Below are positions 36,945 to 46,696 of a stretch of 54,100 nucleotides of DNA, in pieces. The stretch comes from Spirochaetota bacterium (GTDB lineage: Bacteria; Spirochaetota; UBA4802; UBA5550): contig JAFGJK010000156.1 in NCBI GenBank assembly GCA_016929135.1, forward strand, positions 127,337 to 181,436. Direction: 5' to 3'. A model generated the notes under the pieces. It worked only from the letters and a program-made list of their open reading frames with translations, searched no databases and was not told the DNA's origin. The translations under genes and the position numbers were made by a program. Every line of letters begins with the position of its first letter. Position 1 is the stretch's first letter.

Positions 36945-38738
36945 ATGAAAAGAAAAAAGACACGACAGTTGTTCGTATTAACCGCAGCGCTCCTCATCGC
37001 CTGTACATTCAATCTTACGGGCGATTACCGATGGACAGTGCAGGACGCCTACGGGCAGGCCAAGAGAACGCACCGGGGGAGGAATTTTTCGCTGAATTTC
37101 AAAGACGTGGAAATCGCTGAATTCGTCATGGCCCTGAGCGAGCTGGTGGGCAAGAACATAGTGCTTGACGACAAGGTCAGGGGTAAGATCACCGTCACCT
37201 CTGCACGAGATATTCCGGTCACCAAGGCCTATGAAATCCTTAAATCGATCCTGGAGGTCCGCGGATTCGCGGTCATCGAAACCCCGAACATTGTGAAGAT
37301 CGTCCCCATCAGCGAGGCGATGAAGAAAAATTACGATGTCATCATTGACGGAAAGGAGGAGAAGATATCCCTCGAGGGTGAGCAGACCGTCACCTTCCTG
37401 CTGACAATAAAGAATTCCGATGCGGCGGAGATCGCCGGATCCCTGAAGGAGGTAAAATCTCAGAACACGCAGATCGTGACTCACAGATCCCTCAATACCC
37501 TCATATTCAGCGGCATGGCCAGCGAGGTATCGAACCTCATCAAGATCGCCAGGGCGCTAGACGAGGGCTCCTTCTCCCAGGAGCCGGAAAAGATGCCGGC
37601 CAAGGGGAACATCCACGTGGTGCACCTGGAAAACTCAAACGCCGAGGAGCTGGCAAGCGTCCTTTCGCGCATCCCCTTTTCAGAAAACATGAAGATCGAC
37701 ACGTCGCCCCTTCCCCAGACCCCGCAGATGATACCGAAGTCCAACAAGGGGAAGAGCATCATGAAATCGCAGACCGCTTCGGCCGGCGACAAGCAGAAGC
37801 TCTCCATCGTGGCGAGCAAGGAGACCAACTCTCTGATCATCACCGCGAAGCCGGACGAATTCATGGAGATACAGAGGGTGATACGGGAGCTCGATATCGT
37901 CCGAGAGCAGGTCCTCATCGAGGCCCTCATCGTCGAGGTGAACGCGGAGAGCGGCTGGAGCTTCGGCATAAACTGGATGCTGGGCAAGGACGCCGGCGGC
38001 GGGAACCTGGTGGGAGGATCCTCGATCCAGGGCACGTCGATACCGAACTACACGCTTCCGGACTGGGTAGACAGCACCAAGAAGCTCGCGGTTCCCCTCG
38101 CCGCGGGGCTTCAGCTGGGATACCTGGCCGACACCTCCGTGCTCGGCTTCGCCCTTCTCAACGCCTCGATGAACGATTCCAACATTAAGATACTGTCCAC
38201 GCCGCAGCTGCTTACCATCGATAACCAGGAGGCTGAGCTGAATGTGGGCCAGGAGATTGCGGTGCCCACAAACACCAGGATTACCGATACGGGCAACACC
38301 TTCCAGACCTTCGATTACAAGTCAGTGGGGATCAAGCTCAAAATCACGCCGCATATCACCAAGAAGCAGAAGATCACGCTGAACATCTACCAGGAGGCCA
38401 ACGACGTTCTCGTGACATCCACGACAACCTCCAGCGGCACTGTCGTTCCACCGACACTCTCGAAGAGGGACATAAAGACGAAGATATCCGTACTGGACGG
38501 CAAGACCATCGTGATCGGCGGTCTGATCCGCAACAACAAATCGGAAATCGTGTACAAGACCCCCTTCCTCGGGGATATCCCCCTGCTCGGATGGCTCTTC
38601 AAACAGAAGACGGTGACCAATGTAAAATCGAACCTTCTTGTCTTCATCACCCCGCGGATCGTCACCAAACAGGAAAAGATCGATTCGATCACCAGGAAGA
38701 AGATAAACCTCCAGAGGGTGATACGGCGCAAGAACTGA
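36945..38738 (+). CDS. gspD: Type II secretin GspD with a lipobox
   Basis: GspD (597 aa) forms the outer-membrane exit channel. The N0 domain (about 45-120, FSLNFKDVEIAEFVMALSELVGKNIV) is followed by two N1-type repeats and the secretin core (about 320-590, VLIEALIVEVNAESGWSFGINWM, LSTPQLLTIDNQEAELNVGQEIAVPT in parts, KLKITPHI). The N-terminus MKRKKTRQLF-VLTAALLIAC ends in LIAC with cysteine 20, a lipoprotein signal. No gspS pilotin gene is near, so the protein may pilot itself as a lipo-secretin. It is shorter than many GspD proteins, consistent with fewer N domains. Confidence 0.93.
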   Translation: MKRKKTRQLFVLTAALLIACTFNLTGDYRWTVQDAYGQAKRTHRGRNFSLNFKDVEIAEFVMALSELVGKNIVLDDKVRGKITVTSARDIPVTKAYEILKSILEVRGFAVIETPNIVKIVPISEAMKKNYDVIIDGKEEKISLEGEQTVTFLLTIKNSDAAEIAGSLKEVKSQNTQIVTHRSLNTLIFSGMASEVSNLIKIARALDEGSFSQEPEKMPAKGNIHVVHLENSNAEELASVLSRIPFSENMKIDTSPLPQTPQMIPKSNKGKSIMKSQTASAGDKQKLSIVASKETNSLIITAKPDEFMEIQRVIRELDIVREQVLIEALIVEVNAESGWSFGINWMLGKDAGGGNLVGGSSIQGTSIPNYTLPDWVDSTKKLAVPLAAGLQLGYLADTSVLGFALLNASMNDSNIKILSTPQLLTIDNQEAELNVGQEIAVPTNTRITDTGNTFQTFDYKSVGIKLKITPHITKKQKITLNIYQEANDVLVTSTTTSSGTVVPPTLSKRDIKTKISVLDGKTIVIGGLIRNNKSEIVYKTPFLGDIPLLGWLFKQKTVTNVKSNLLVFITPRIVTKQEKIDSITRKKINLQRVIRRKN

Positions 38739-38748
38739 GGTCCAGGCG

Positions 38749-40452
38749 ATGCTGAAAAACGTAAAACAGAAGCACCTGGGCACGATCCTCATCGAGAACA
38801 ACGTGATCTCGCCCGAACAGCTCCAGGAATCGCTGGCAGCCCAGAAGGGATCATCGATGCGCCTCGGTCAGATACTCATCAAGAAAGGCTTCGCCACCGA
38901 GGAGGACATCCTCGGCGCCCTGGGGCAGCATTACAACATCCGATCGAAGGAACACATCGAGTACAGCGACCCGGACAATCTGCTGAAGCACGTTCCGGTC
39001 CATTTTTTAAAGAGGAACATGATGGCCCCCTTCAGCATCGAGGGGAACACAATTCATATCGCCATCATGGACCCGCTGAACATCCAGCCCATGGACGACC
39101 TCAAGATGCTCTTCCCCGAGTACGACCTCGTACCGGTGCTCACGAGAGAGATCGAGATCCACAAAATCATCCAGACCCACTATGCCGATCTGGGGGCGGA
39201 ATCCACCGCCGACGTGATCGAAGATCTGGAGGATGCGGACCTGGAGCTCATCAGCTCGGCGGATCTGGAGACAGAGGACCTGATGGACATGGCCAATGAG
39301 GCCCCCATCATACGGCTGGTGAACACCTTTTTCAAGGAAGCGGTAAACAACAGGGCCAGCGACATCCACATCGAGCCATTCGAGAAGGACCTGAACGTCC
39401 GTTACCGCGTCGACGGGATTCTCTACAACATGCACACGCCGCCGAAGAAATTCCAGAACGCGATCATTTCCCGAATAAAAATCATGTCAAACCTGAACAT
39501 CGCCGAAAACCGCCTCCCCCAGGACGGCAGGATACAGATAAAGATCGGCGGCAAGGACATCGACATTCGCGTCTCCACCTACCCCACACAGTTCGGCGAG
39601 CGCATCGTACTGCGGCTTCTGAACAAATCGGACATGAAGTACGACCTCCAGTCCATCGGCTTCGAGAAGCACATTCTGGAGAGCTTCGAGGCGCAGATCC
39701 AGAAGACCCACGGCATTATCCTGGTAACCGGACCGACCGGAAGCGGCAAGACCACCACGCTCTACAGCGTCCTCACGAAACTCAACACAGCGGATGTCAA
39801 CATCCTTACGGTGGAGGATCCCATCGAATACCAGATCAGGGGTATCGGACAGATGCAGGTAAAGCCGAGCATCAACCTCACCTTTGCAACCGGTCTCAGG
39901 TCCATCCTGCGGCAGGACCCGGACATCATAATGATCGGTGAGATTCGCGACATCGAAACCGCCGAGATTGCGGTACAATCGGCGCTGACCGGCCACCGGG
40001 TCTTCTCGACACTGCACACGAACGATGCCCCTTCGGGAATTACCCGCCTCCTGGACATGGGGGTAGAGCCGTTTTTGATATCATCCTCGGTGAACGCGAT
40101 ACTGGCCCAGAGGCTCGTGCGCACCATATGTCCGAAGTGCAAATACTCCTACAAGCCCTCGGCGAGCCTGATCAGGGAGCTCGCCCTGCCACCGTCGAAG
40201 ATGAAAAACCTTAAGCTCTATGCCGGTAAGGGGTGCAGCCATTGCCTCAACACCGGGTACCGGGGCCGCGTGGGCATCTACGAACTCCTGGTGGTGAGTC
40301 AGGCAATACGCAAGATGATAATGGGGTCCACCGATTCCGAGACAATCAAGGAGGTCGCCATCAGGGAGGGGATGATAACCCTCCGGAACGACGGCCTCAC
40401 CAAGGCCGCCGCCGGCCTCACTACCATCGAGGAAGTCCTCAGGGTGAGCTGA
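38749..40452 (+). CDS. gspE: Type II secretion ATPase GspE
   Basis: Cytoplasmic ATPase (567 aa) that powers pseudopilus assembly. An MshEN/T2SSE N-terminal domain (about 10-155) is followed by an acidic linker. The ATPase core has Walker A GPTGSGKTTT near residue 328, an Asp box (ILTVEDPIEY), Walker B IIMIGEIRD and a His box (HRVFSTLHTNDA). A tetracysteine zinc motif lies at CPKCKYS (about 460) and CSHC (about 496). gspF begins 1 base after its stop. Confidence 0.95.
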   Translation: MLKNVKQKHLGTILIENNVISPEQLQESLAAQKGSSMRLGQILIKKGFATEEDILGALGQHYNIRSKEHIEYSDPDNLLKHVPVHFLKRNMMAPFSIEGNTIHIAIMDPLNIQPMDDLKMLFPEYDLVPVLTREIEIHKIIQTHYADLGAESTADVIEDLEDADLELISSADLETEDLMDMANEAPIIRLVNTFFKEAVNNRASDIHIEPFEKDLNVRYRVDGILYNMHTPPKKFQNAIISRIKIMSNLNIAENRLPQDGRIQIKIGGKDIDIRVSTYPTQFGERIVLRLLNKSDMKYDLQSIGFEKHILESFEAQIQKTHGIILVTGPTGSGKTTTLYSVLTKLNTADVNILTVEDPIEYQIRGIGQMQVKPSINLTFATGLRSILRQDPDIIMIGEIRDIETAEIAVQSALTGHRVFSTLHTNDAPSGITRLLDMGVEPFLISSSVNAILAQRLVRTICPKCKYSYKPSASLIRELALPPSKMKNLKLYAGKGCSHCLNTGYRGRVGIYELLVVSQAIRKMIMGSTDSETIKEVAIREGMITLRNDGLTKAAAGLTTIEEVLRVS

Positions 40453-40453
40453 C

Positions 40454-41704
40454 ATGATATTTCATTACCAGGCGCTTGACCGAAGCGGCAACAGCGTTTC
40501 CGATATTATCGATGCGCCATCAGAGACCTCTGCCCGCCAGAAGATTCGCAGCCAGGGGCTCTACCTTGTGAAGCTCAACCGGCAGACGGCGGATGAGCAG
40601 ACGGGCGTGGAAAAGAGGTCGTCCATCTTCAAACCGGTTATTGAGCAGATCACGTCGCTCATCAACGTCCGCGCCAGCGTCAGGTACGTGGGGATATTCT
40701 CGCGGCAGCTGAGCACGCTCCTCAACGCCGGGGTACCGCTGCCCACAGCCATTACGGACATTATAGACCAGATCGATAACAGGTACTTCCGGGGGATCGT
40801 CGCCGACATCAAGGCGAAGATCGAGGAGGGCTCATCCTTCTCCTTCGCGCTGGTCAAGCACCGCTCGGTATTCTCCGACATGTACATCAACATGGTGCGG
40901 GTGGGGGAAAACCTCGGATCCCTGGGACAGGTAATGGAGCGCCTGGCCGAGCTGGAGGAGAAGAAGACCATGCTGAAGGGGAAAATCAAGGCGGCCCTCT
41001 GGTACCCTGCATTCATGATATTCTTCGCCATCTCCGTGGTCACCTTCCTGATGGTCAGCGTGATCCCGGCAATCGCGGACGTGTTCCAGGAGCAGAGCCA
41101 GGAGCTCCCGCTGCCGACGGAGGTGGTGATCGCCATAAGCGGTTTCATGGCCCGGTTCTGGATGCTGATCCCGGTGGCAGTGATCCTGGCGATATACCTC
41201 TTCCGCCGCTACGTCAGGAACGATGCGGGGAGAAAAAGGGTCGATGAGATCAAGCTTCGGATACCGGTCATCAAAAACCTCTATCGCAAACTGATAGTCC
41301 TCCGGTTCACGCAGAACCTGGGCATTCTCCTGAGCAACAGGGTCGACCTGATCAAATCCTTCGAGATCGTGGAAAAGATCGTGGGGAACAGGATCATCGA
41401 GGAGAGGATCGCCGCCGCCTCGAAGCGCATCAAGGAGGGATCCTCCGTGAGTATTGCGCTGAACAAGGCGAATTTTCTCCCCAAGCTCGTCCTGGGCATG
41501 ATATCGGCAGGCGAGGCGAGCGACAAGCTGGACGCAATGCTTATCAACATCGGCAAGGTCTACGAGAACGAGCTGGACCTGACCATCACCAGCCTTACCA
41601 GCCTGCTGGAGCCAGTGATCATTATCGTGATGGGCGTCGCCGTGGGAGTGATTGTAATGTCTGTCATGCTGCCGATCATGAACATGAGCACGCTGCTGCG
41701 ATAA
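40454..41704 (+). CDS. gspF: Type II secretion platform protein GspF
   Basis: Polytopic inner-membrane protein (416 aa) that couples GspE to pseudopilin insertion. Two repeated T2SSF domains are visible (about 75-200 and 275-400), each with FSRQLSTLLNAGVPL- or FTQNLGILLSNRVDL-type signature. Three membrane helices lie near 175, 225 and 385. Usual family length and usual order after gspE. Confidence 0.95.
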   Translation: MIFHYQALDRSGNSVSDIIDAPSETSARQKIRSQGLYLVKLNRQTADEQTGVEKRSSIFKPVIEQITSLINVRASVRYVGIFSRQLSTLLNAGVPLPTAITDIIDQIDNRYFRGIVADIKAKIEEGSSFSFALVKHRSVFSDMYINMVRVGENLGSLGQVMERLAELEEKKTMLKGKIKAALWYPAFMIFFAISVVTFLMVSVIPAIADVFQEQSQELPLPTEVVIAISGFMARFWMLIPVAVILAIYLFRRYVRNDAGRKRVDEIKLRIPVIKNLYRKLIVLRFTQNLGILLSNRVDLIKSFEIVEKIVGNRIIEERIAAASKRIKEGSSVSIALNKANFLPKLVLGMISAGEASDKLDAMLINIGKVYENELDLTITSLTSLLEPVIIIVMGVAVGVIVMSVMLPIMNMSTLLR

Positions 41705-41754
41705 CATACATGCCGGGACCACCCGGACGCTATACCAACGGAGGGAAAAAGGCA

Positions 41755-42177
41755 ATGAAAAAGTACATTAAAAGGATACGGCGACTTGCGAGGATCGCGG
41801 CATCGAACGACGGCTTCACGCTCATCGAGCTCATGATCGTGGTAACCATCATCGCGATCCTTTCAGGAGTATCCATCACCATCTACCGCAATTATGTGCA
41901 GCGCACGAAGGTAACCGCTGCGATCAACCAGATACGGCAGTTCGAGCTCCCCCTCCAGACCACCGACAGGATCCCCACGACCGAAGAGGGGCTGAGCAAG
42001 CTGGTGGAAGAAGGGCTCATTAAAAGAAGCGGCCTGAAGGACCCCTGGGGCAATCCCTACGGGTACAAGTCGCCCGGCGACAGCGGCGAGCCCTACATGA
42101 TATGGAGCCTTGGCGCCGACGGCAAGGAGGGGGGCGAGGGTTACGATAAAGACCTCTTCAGCACAGAGATTGAATGA
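41755..42177 (+). CDS. gspG: Major pseudopilin GspG
   Basis: The main pseudopilus subunit (140 aa). The prepilin cleavage site is NDG-FTLIELMIVV with Glu at +5. The mature part has the GspG signature GLKDPWGNPYGYKSPG and the calcium-site end SLGADGKEGGEGYDKD. I set the start at 41755, where GGAGG lies about 10 bases upstream; the frame opens 15 codons earlier. No prepilin peptidase gene (gspO) is in the window. Confidence 0.95.
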   Translation: MKKYIKRIRRLARIAASNDGFTLIELMIVVTIIAILSGVSITIYRNYVQRTKVTAAINQIRQFELPLQTTDRIPTTEEGLSKLVEEGLIKRSGLKDPWGNPYGYKSPGDSGEPYMIWSLGADGKEGGEGYDKDLFSTEIE

Positions 42178-42190
42178 TCCCGGGACACCC

Positions 42191-42781
42191 ATGAAGCCGT
42201 CGCCGGAGACGCACGAGTCACCCGCCTGGCAGAACGGTCGGTATATGGCCGGAGGTTTCACCCTCATAGAGCTCATGGTGGTGGTAACGATATTCGCCAT
42301 CATCGCGATGGTGGCGGTACCGAGGCTTTCCCGCCTCTTCAGCAGCAGATCGGAGAATATGTCCTTTCTCACCAAGTACATCGCCAAGACCCATGACGAC
42401 GCATTCCTCAATGCCAGGATCGACTTTCTGGCGATACATCTCCACAAGGGGGAGACGGATATGGACGCGAAGGATCCCGCCGGTGAGATATTCGCCAGGA
42501 GAAACGCGGTGTCGGTGCTGAACATGAAGGAGGGTGTCTATGTTGACAGTCCCCGCGCCCTTCTCCAGCCCTACGAGTTTCCCGACTCCTTCAGGATCGA
42601 GGAGGTGGTGCTTCGCACCGGCGAGGTCATTTCAGAGGGGAACGTAGTCATCCCCTTCTATCCGCAGGGATACTCCGACAATGCAATCCTTCACGTGGTC
42701 ACCAACGATGACGAGAGGTGGTCCGTGCGTATTCGCAAGCACTTCAGGGACCCGGAGGTAGTGCATGAATGGGTCCAGTAG
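42191..42781 (+). CDS. gspH: Minor pseudopilin GspH
   Basis: A 196-aa minor pseudopilin. The cleavage site is MAGG-FTLIELMVVV, after an unusually long 21-residue leader if the ATG at 42191 is right. The mature part holds beta-rich segments (SFRIEEVVLRTGEVISEGNVVIPFYP in pieces) as in GspH. The start was chosen because upstream residues fall inside gspG. It overlaps gspI by 17 bases. Confidence 0.85.
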   Translation: MKPSPETHESPAWQNGRYMAGGFTLIELMVVVTIFAIIAMVAVPRLSRLFSSRSENMSFLTKYIAKTHDDAFLNARIDFLAIHLHKGETDMDAKDPAGEIFARRNAVSVLNMKEGVYVDSPRALLQPYEFPDSFRIEEVVLRTGEVISEGNVVIPFYPQGYSDNAILHVVTNDDERWSVRIRKHFRDPEVVHEWVQ

Positions 42782-43172
42782 CGCAGCGAGGCGTGGAGGC
42801 GTACGTTCCAGGCGGGGATTCGCCCTGATCGAGGTGCTCATCTCTGTCACGATTCTCTCAATAGTGATGCTGAGCGTGATCTCCGGCGTACTCTCGTGCA
42901 TCTACGTAATCTCGGAAAACGGCAATTACACCAGGGCGATGATGATCGCCAAGACCAAGATGAATGAATTCCTGCTGGACAAGAATTCGAACCTCGACCT
43001 GGTGGACGAACCTATACCCGGGTATAGCGGCTTCTATTACAGCAGGATCACGCTCCCTTACGATCACCCGATGCTCCCCTTCCCGGTGAAAAAAACGGAT
43101 ATCATCGTCTCCTGGAAATCGGAGCGGCACCGGAACCCCTATAAAATCTCGTATGTGTACGTCGAACGATGA
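42765..43172 (+). CDS. gspI: Minor pseudopilin GspI
   Basis: A 135-aa minor pseudopilin with the cleavage site RRG-FALIEVLISVTIL. It belongs to the tip complex with GspJ and GspK that starts pseudopilus assembly. The C-terminal part (PVKKTDIIVSWKSERHRNPYKISYVYV) matches GspI-type ends. Overlaps with gspH (17 bases) and gspJ (4 bases) suggest coupled translation and fixed amounts. Confidence 0.88.
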   Translation: MNGSSSAARRGGVRSRRGFALIEVLISVTILSIVMLSVISGVLSCIYVISENGNYTRAMMIAKTKMNEFLLDKNSNLDLVDEPIPGYSGFYYSRITLPYDHPMLPFPVKKTDIIVSWKSERHRNPYKISYVYVER

Positions 43173-43822
43173 AGCAGGCACGCATTTCACAGTTATCATC
43201 CGATGAAGGGTTCACACTCATAGAGCTTGCGGTCGCCACGACAATCGCATCGATAATCCTCCTCATGGCATACACCTCCTACCGCACCATACTGCAGTCC
43301 ATCGGAAGGCTCACCGACAGGGAGGCCTATTACGAGGCGGTAAACAACGCCTACACCTTCATCGATCGCGACATCTCCAATACCTATTATCGCGTCGAGA
43401 ACGCAAAGATCTGTCTCATCGGCGACCTGGACGGGAACAACAGCGTCCTCAATTCAGTATCGGTCATACACAATGAATTCAACTATCAGGGGAACCTCAA
43501 GACTCCCTACCCGGTGAGCGACATCAGGGAAATCGGCTACTATCTGCAGAGGGACCCGAATCACTACGATCGGTTCAACCTCATCCGCCGTGAGGAAATC
43601 CATTACGACGACGACCCCGAGCACGGCGGTGAGCAGAACCTGCTCCTCCCCGGCGTAAAGGCACTGAAGTTCGAGTTCAAGGAGGGGAACGAATGGACCG
43701 ACCGGTGGGACTCCCGGCAGGACAAGAGATATCCCAGCGCCATCAAAACAACGATCAGAGTGACGGATTACGAAAACAAAGACAATACCTTTATATTCGT
43801 TTCCATGGTGAACCTTCAGTAG
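43169..43822 (+). CDS. gspJ: Minor pseudopilin GspJ
   Basis: A 217-aa minor pseudopilin with the cleavage site DEG-FTLIELAVATTIA. Its length is larger than GspH or GspI and typical of GspJ. The acidic DGNNSVLNS and EIHYDDDPEHGG stretches suggest metal-binding loops, but I cannot prove this. It begins within the gspI stop. Confidence 0.87.
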   Translation: MKQARISQLSSDEGFTLIELAVATTIASIILLMAYTSYRTILQSIGRLTDREAYYEAVNNAYTFIDRDISNTYYRVENAKICLIGDLDGNNSVLNSVSVIHNEFNYQGNLKTPYPVSDIREIGYYLQRDPNHYDRFNLIRREEIHYDDDPEHGGEQNLLLPGVKALKFEFKEGNEWTDRWDSRQDKRYPSAIKTTIRVTDYENKDNTFIFVSMVNLQ

Positions 43823-43837
43823 GATAGGCGGTAACAG

Positions 43838-45046
43838 TTGAAGAGGCTGAGGGAAATCGCTACGATGTTCATGGAACGCCAGAGACGGCGGAAGGAGGCG
43901 CTGTACCGTGACGGCGTGTTCAGGTATGTGAAAAACTCCTCGGGGTATGTGCTGGCCATCGTGCTCGTGATCACCTCAGTAATGATGACGGTGGCAGGCG
44001 AATTCATTATCTCCGCCAGAACCGACATCGGCATAATGAACAAGTACAAGAACCGTATCCGGGCGATTTATACCGCCCGTTCCGGCATCGAGCTGTCGAA
44101 ATATGTGCTCTACATCGATTCCAAGGGCTCCTCCTCCATCGCCCCCGGCCTCTCCACAGACAGGAACGTGGACAGCTACAACGACCTCTGGGCCTTCGAG
44201 TTCCCGGCGGTCCCCATCGACGACGGATCCATGACGATCAAGATCAACGACGAGCAGTCAAAGATCAACCTGAGCGTCCTGGCCAACGAGTTTGTGGACA
44301 AGACCCCGTATTACGGCATTCTCCAGAACTTCTTCATCAAGCTGGGATTCCCGCCGGATTATGCCGATACCATCATCGACTGGGTCGACATCGACGATTC
44401 ACCCTTCCCCTACGGCGCCGAATCCGACTACTACGGCAGGCTCACCCCCCCCTACGCCGCCCGCAACACGGCCATGGAGAGCATCGATGACCTTCTCCTG
44501 GTGAAGGGCATCACCCCTGAGATATTTTACGGCCTGGGGGGCGGCACGTACGGCATGGAACGGGGACTCGTCGAACACAACAGGGGCTTCATCACCATTG
44601 ACGGCGGGAACATGAAGGAACTGGCAAAGCAGCTGAAGGAGCAGAAGGAGAAGCTGGCGGAGGACAAATCGAACAAGATCGGCATGGAGCGTTCGAGAAG
44701 GCTCTCCGACTATTTGCGGGTCTACGGAGAGCGCAGCAACTACCTTTCCGAGATAAATCAAATTAATATTAATACGGCCCCCTTCAGGGTATTATCAGCA
44801 TTGACAGCGGATATGACCGATGATATGGTGGCCGAGCTTATCATGCGGAGGATCATCGAACCCTTTAAATCGGTGAACGAGGTGAGTGACATCATCACCG
44901 ATCAGGACATACGAAAAAACATACTGACAGTGAAATCCTCGCTCTTCGGTGTATGGTCAACCGCATCATACGGCAATGCCACCGTTACGATTCATGCGAT
45001 CTACAACAGGGACAGGAAGAAGATCGTCTACTGGAGCGAAGAATGA
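43838..45046 (+). CDS. gspK: Pseudopilin tip protein GspK
   Basis: The large tip pseudopilin (402 aa). The cleavage-like site is NSSG-YVLAIVLVITSVMM, without the Glu at +5, as is normal for GspK. The long GspK domain follows (IRAIYTARSGIELSKYVLY, then DYADTIIDWVDIDDSPFPYGAESDYY). The SAM-like INQININTAPFRVLSALT block appears near residue 310. The frame begins with TTG at 43838 behind AGGCGG; ATG codons at residues 10 and 12 are alternatives. Confidence 0.88.
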   Translation: MKRLREIATMFMERQRRRKEALYRDGVFRYVKNSSGYVLAIVLVITSVMMTVAGEFIISARTDIGIMNKYKNRIRAIYTARSGIELSKYVLYIDSKGSSSIAPGLSTDRNVDSYNDLWAFEFPAVPIDDGSMTIKINDEQSKINLSVLANEFVDKTPYYGILQNFFIKLGFPPDYADTIIDWVDIDDSPFPYGAESDYYGRLTPPYAARNTAMESIDDLLLVKGITPEIFYGLGGGTYGMERGLVEHNRGFITIDGGNMKELAKQLKEQKEKLAEDKSNKIGMERSRRLSDYLRVYGERSNYLSEINQININTAPFRVLSALTADMTDDMVAELIMRRIIEPFKSVNEVSDIITDQDIRKNILTVKSSLFGVWSTASYGNATVTIHAIYNRDRKKIVYWSEE

Positions 45047-45064
45047 ATACGGGAGCGCCACAAC

Positions 45065-46696
45065 TTGTTTGAACGGATTGCTGCAATAGACATCGGCACC
45101 TCCTCGGTGAAGGTCGTCGCGGTGAAGACGGGTCTCCGGGACTTCAAGCTGCAGTCCCTGACCTACGAGGAGGTCGATCCCTCCATTGAAAACCACACCA
45201 CGGCAGTGGCGGCCGCGATAACGAAGATCATCCACGAGGAGGATCTTGCAGGATATACGATCATAACCAACCTCCCCATGGAGAAGGAGATCATACGGAA
45301 CATCTCGTTCCCTTTCAGCGATGTCGAAAAGATCGCCGATGCGATACCCTATGAGGCGGAGGAGAATATACCCTTCAAGCTGGACGACATGGTACTGGAT
45401 TTCCTTCCTCTTAAAAGCGGCAGGGAGGGTGAAGGAAGGATTCTTCTCGCCGCGGCGCATAAGGAGACCGTGCTCGAGTTCCTCTCCATGATGGACGAGT
45501 GCTCGGTAAGGCCGATGCGCATGGGCATGGAATCAATCGCCCTGTTCGAATGCTACAGGTATTTCAACAGGATCGGCGACGAGGCGGTGATTCAGATAGA
45601 CATCGGCAACAACAAGACGATCGTCAACATCGTGCAGAACAACCAGCTCCTGTTCACCAGGTCGATCACCATCGGCATCAACCTGATCCACGACGCCATT
45701 GCTGAAGTGATGAAACTATCCGCCGCGGACGCGATCAAGCTGTTCCATCGATTGAACCTCGACCTCACCACCTTCGAGAACAATGCCCAGAGAGAGCACT
45801 ACAAGGCCCTCAATCTCACCAGGAGCCGCCTGAAAAAGATATTCGATATCTCCACCGAGGTGGTGCAGGAGTTGCACGAGCAGGTCTTCCTCACCATCAA
45901 GGCCCTTTCCATTGAATACGGGAACATCACCTTCAACAGGATACTCCTTTCGGGCGGCGGATCGAACATAACCGGTCTGGGTACCGTGCTGTCCCGGGAA
46001 TTCGAAATACCGGTGGTGGCCATCCCCTTCCTGGAAAGCTACAAGGAACAGACGGTAAGGACGCAGTTCCCCATCGCCTTCGGCACGATCCTCTCGTACA
46101 CGGCGCAGAAGCGGATGTCGATAAATTTCCTCAAGGGGGAATTTCTCCCGGACGTGGCCGGCAGCTCCAGGAAGATCTATTATCTGGCGGGAACCTTCGC
46201 GGCCCTGACAGTGATCGTGCTCCTGATCAATTTCGTCATATCCATGGTATCCACAAGCAGGTCCCACCGGGATTACGACGAGATGATCTCGAAGCAGTAC
46301 CGCCGCTACTTCAACACCATGAAGGTGCCCGATGATCCGATCGCCGCTGCGGCCAAACAACTGGACGGCGAGAAGCGAAAGCTCGACACAATCACCTCCC
46401 TCCTCCAGGACGATTCGTCAATCCTTGACATGATGAAGGAGATGATCGACAGCTTCCCCAGGGGTACAGATTTTGAACTGAAGAACATGGTGATACAGCA
46501 ACACGTCATGCGCATCGACGGCTTGATCGGATCAAGCAAGGTGATCGACGACTTCAAGGACAGCCTCCTGCGCTCGAAGAAGTTCGACCACGTCTCCGTA
46601 AGCATCACCGGTGCCGTGAGGAATAACACGAGATTCACGATAACCATTAAACAGAAGAGCGACAAACAGGAATCGAGGAAAAAGCGCGAGCGATGA
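45065..46696 (+). CDS. gspL: Type II secretion GspL with PilM-like ATPase domain
   Basis: A 543-aa GspL-type protein. The cytoplasmic part (about 1-355) has actin-like motifs of PilM: AAIDIGTSSVKVVAV, then IQIDIGNNKTIVNIV and RILLSGGGSNITGLG, which form the nucleotide pocket. One membrane helix (about 373-395) is followed by a periplasmic PilN-like helix and fold. Proteobacterial GspL proteins usually lose the nucleotide site, so this one is closer to a PilM-PilN fusion. It starts with TTG behind GGGAG. Confidence 0.85.
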   Translation: MFERIAAIDIGTSSVKVVAVKTGLRDFKLQSLTYEEVDPSIENHTTAVAAAITKIIHEEDLAGYTIITNLPMEKEIIRNISFPFSDVEKIADAIPYEAEENIPFKLDDMVLDFLPLKSGREGEGRILLAAAHKETVLEFLSMMDECSVRPMRMGMESIALFECYRYFNRIGDEAVIQIDIGNNKTIVNIVQNNQLLFTRSITIGINLIHDAIAEVMKLSAADAIKLFHRLNLDLTTFENNAQREHYKALNLTRSRLKKIFDISTEVVQELHEQVFLTIKALSIEYGNITFNRILLSGGGSNITGLGTVLSREFEIPVVAIPFLESYKEQTVRTQFPIAFGTILSYTAQKRMSINFLKGEFLPDVAGSSRKIYYLAGTFAALTVIVLLINFVISMVSTSRSHRDYDEMISKQYRRYFNTMKVPDDPIAAAAKQLDGEKRKLDTITSLLQDDSSILDMMKEMIDSFPRGTDFELKNMVIQQHVMRIDGLIGSSKVIDDFKDSLLRSKKFDHVSVSITGAVRNNTRFTITIKQKSDKQESRKKRER

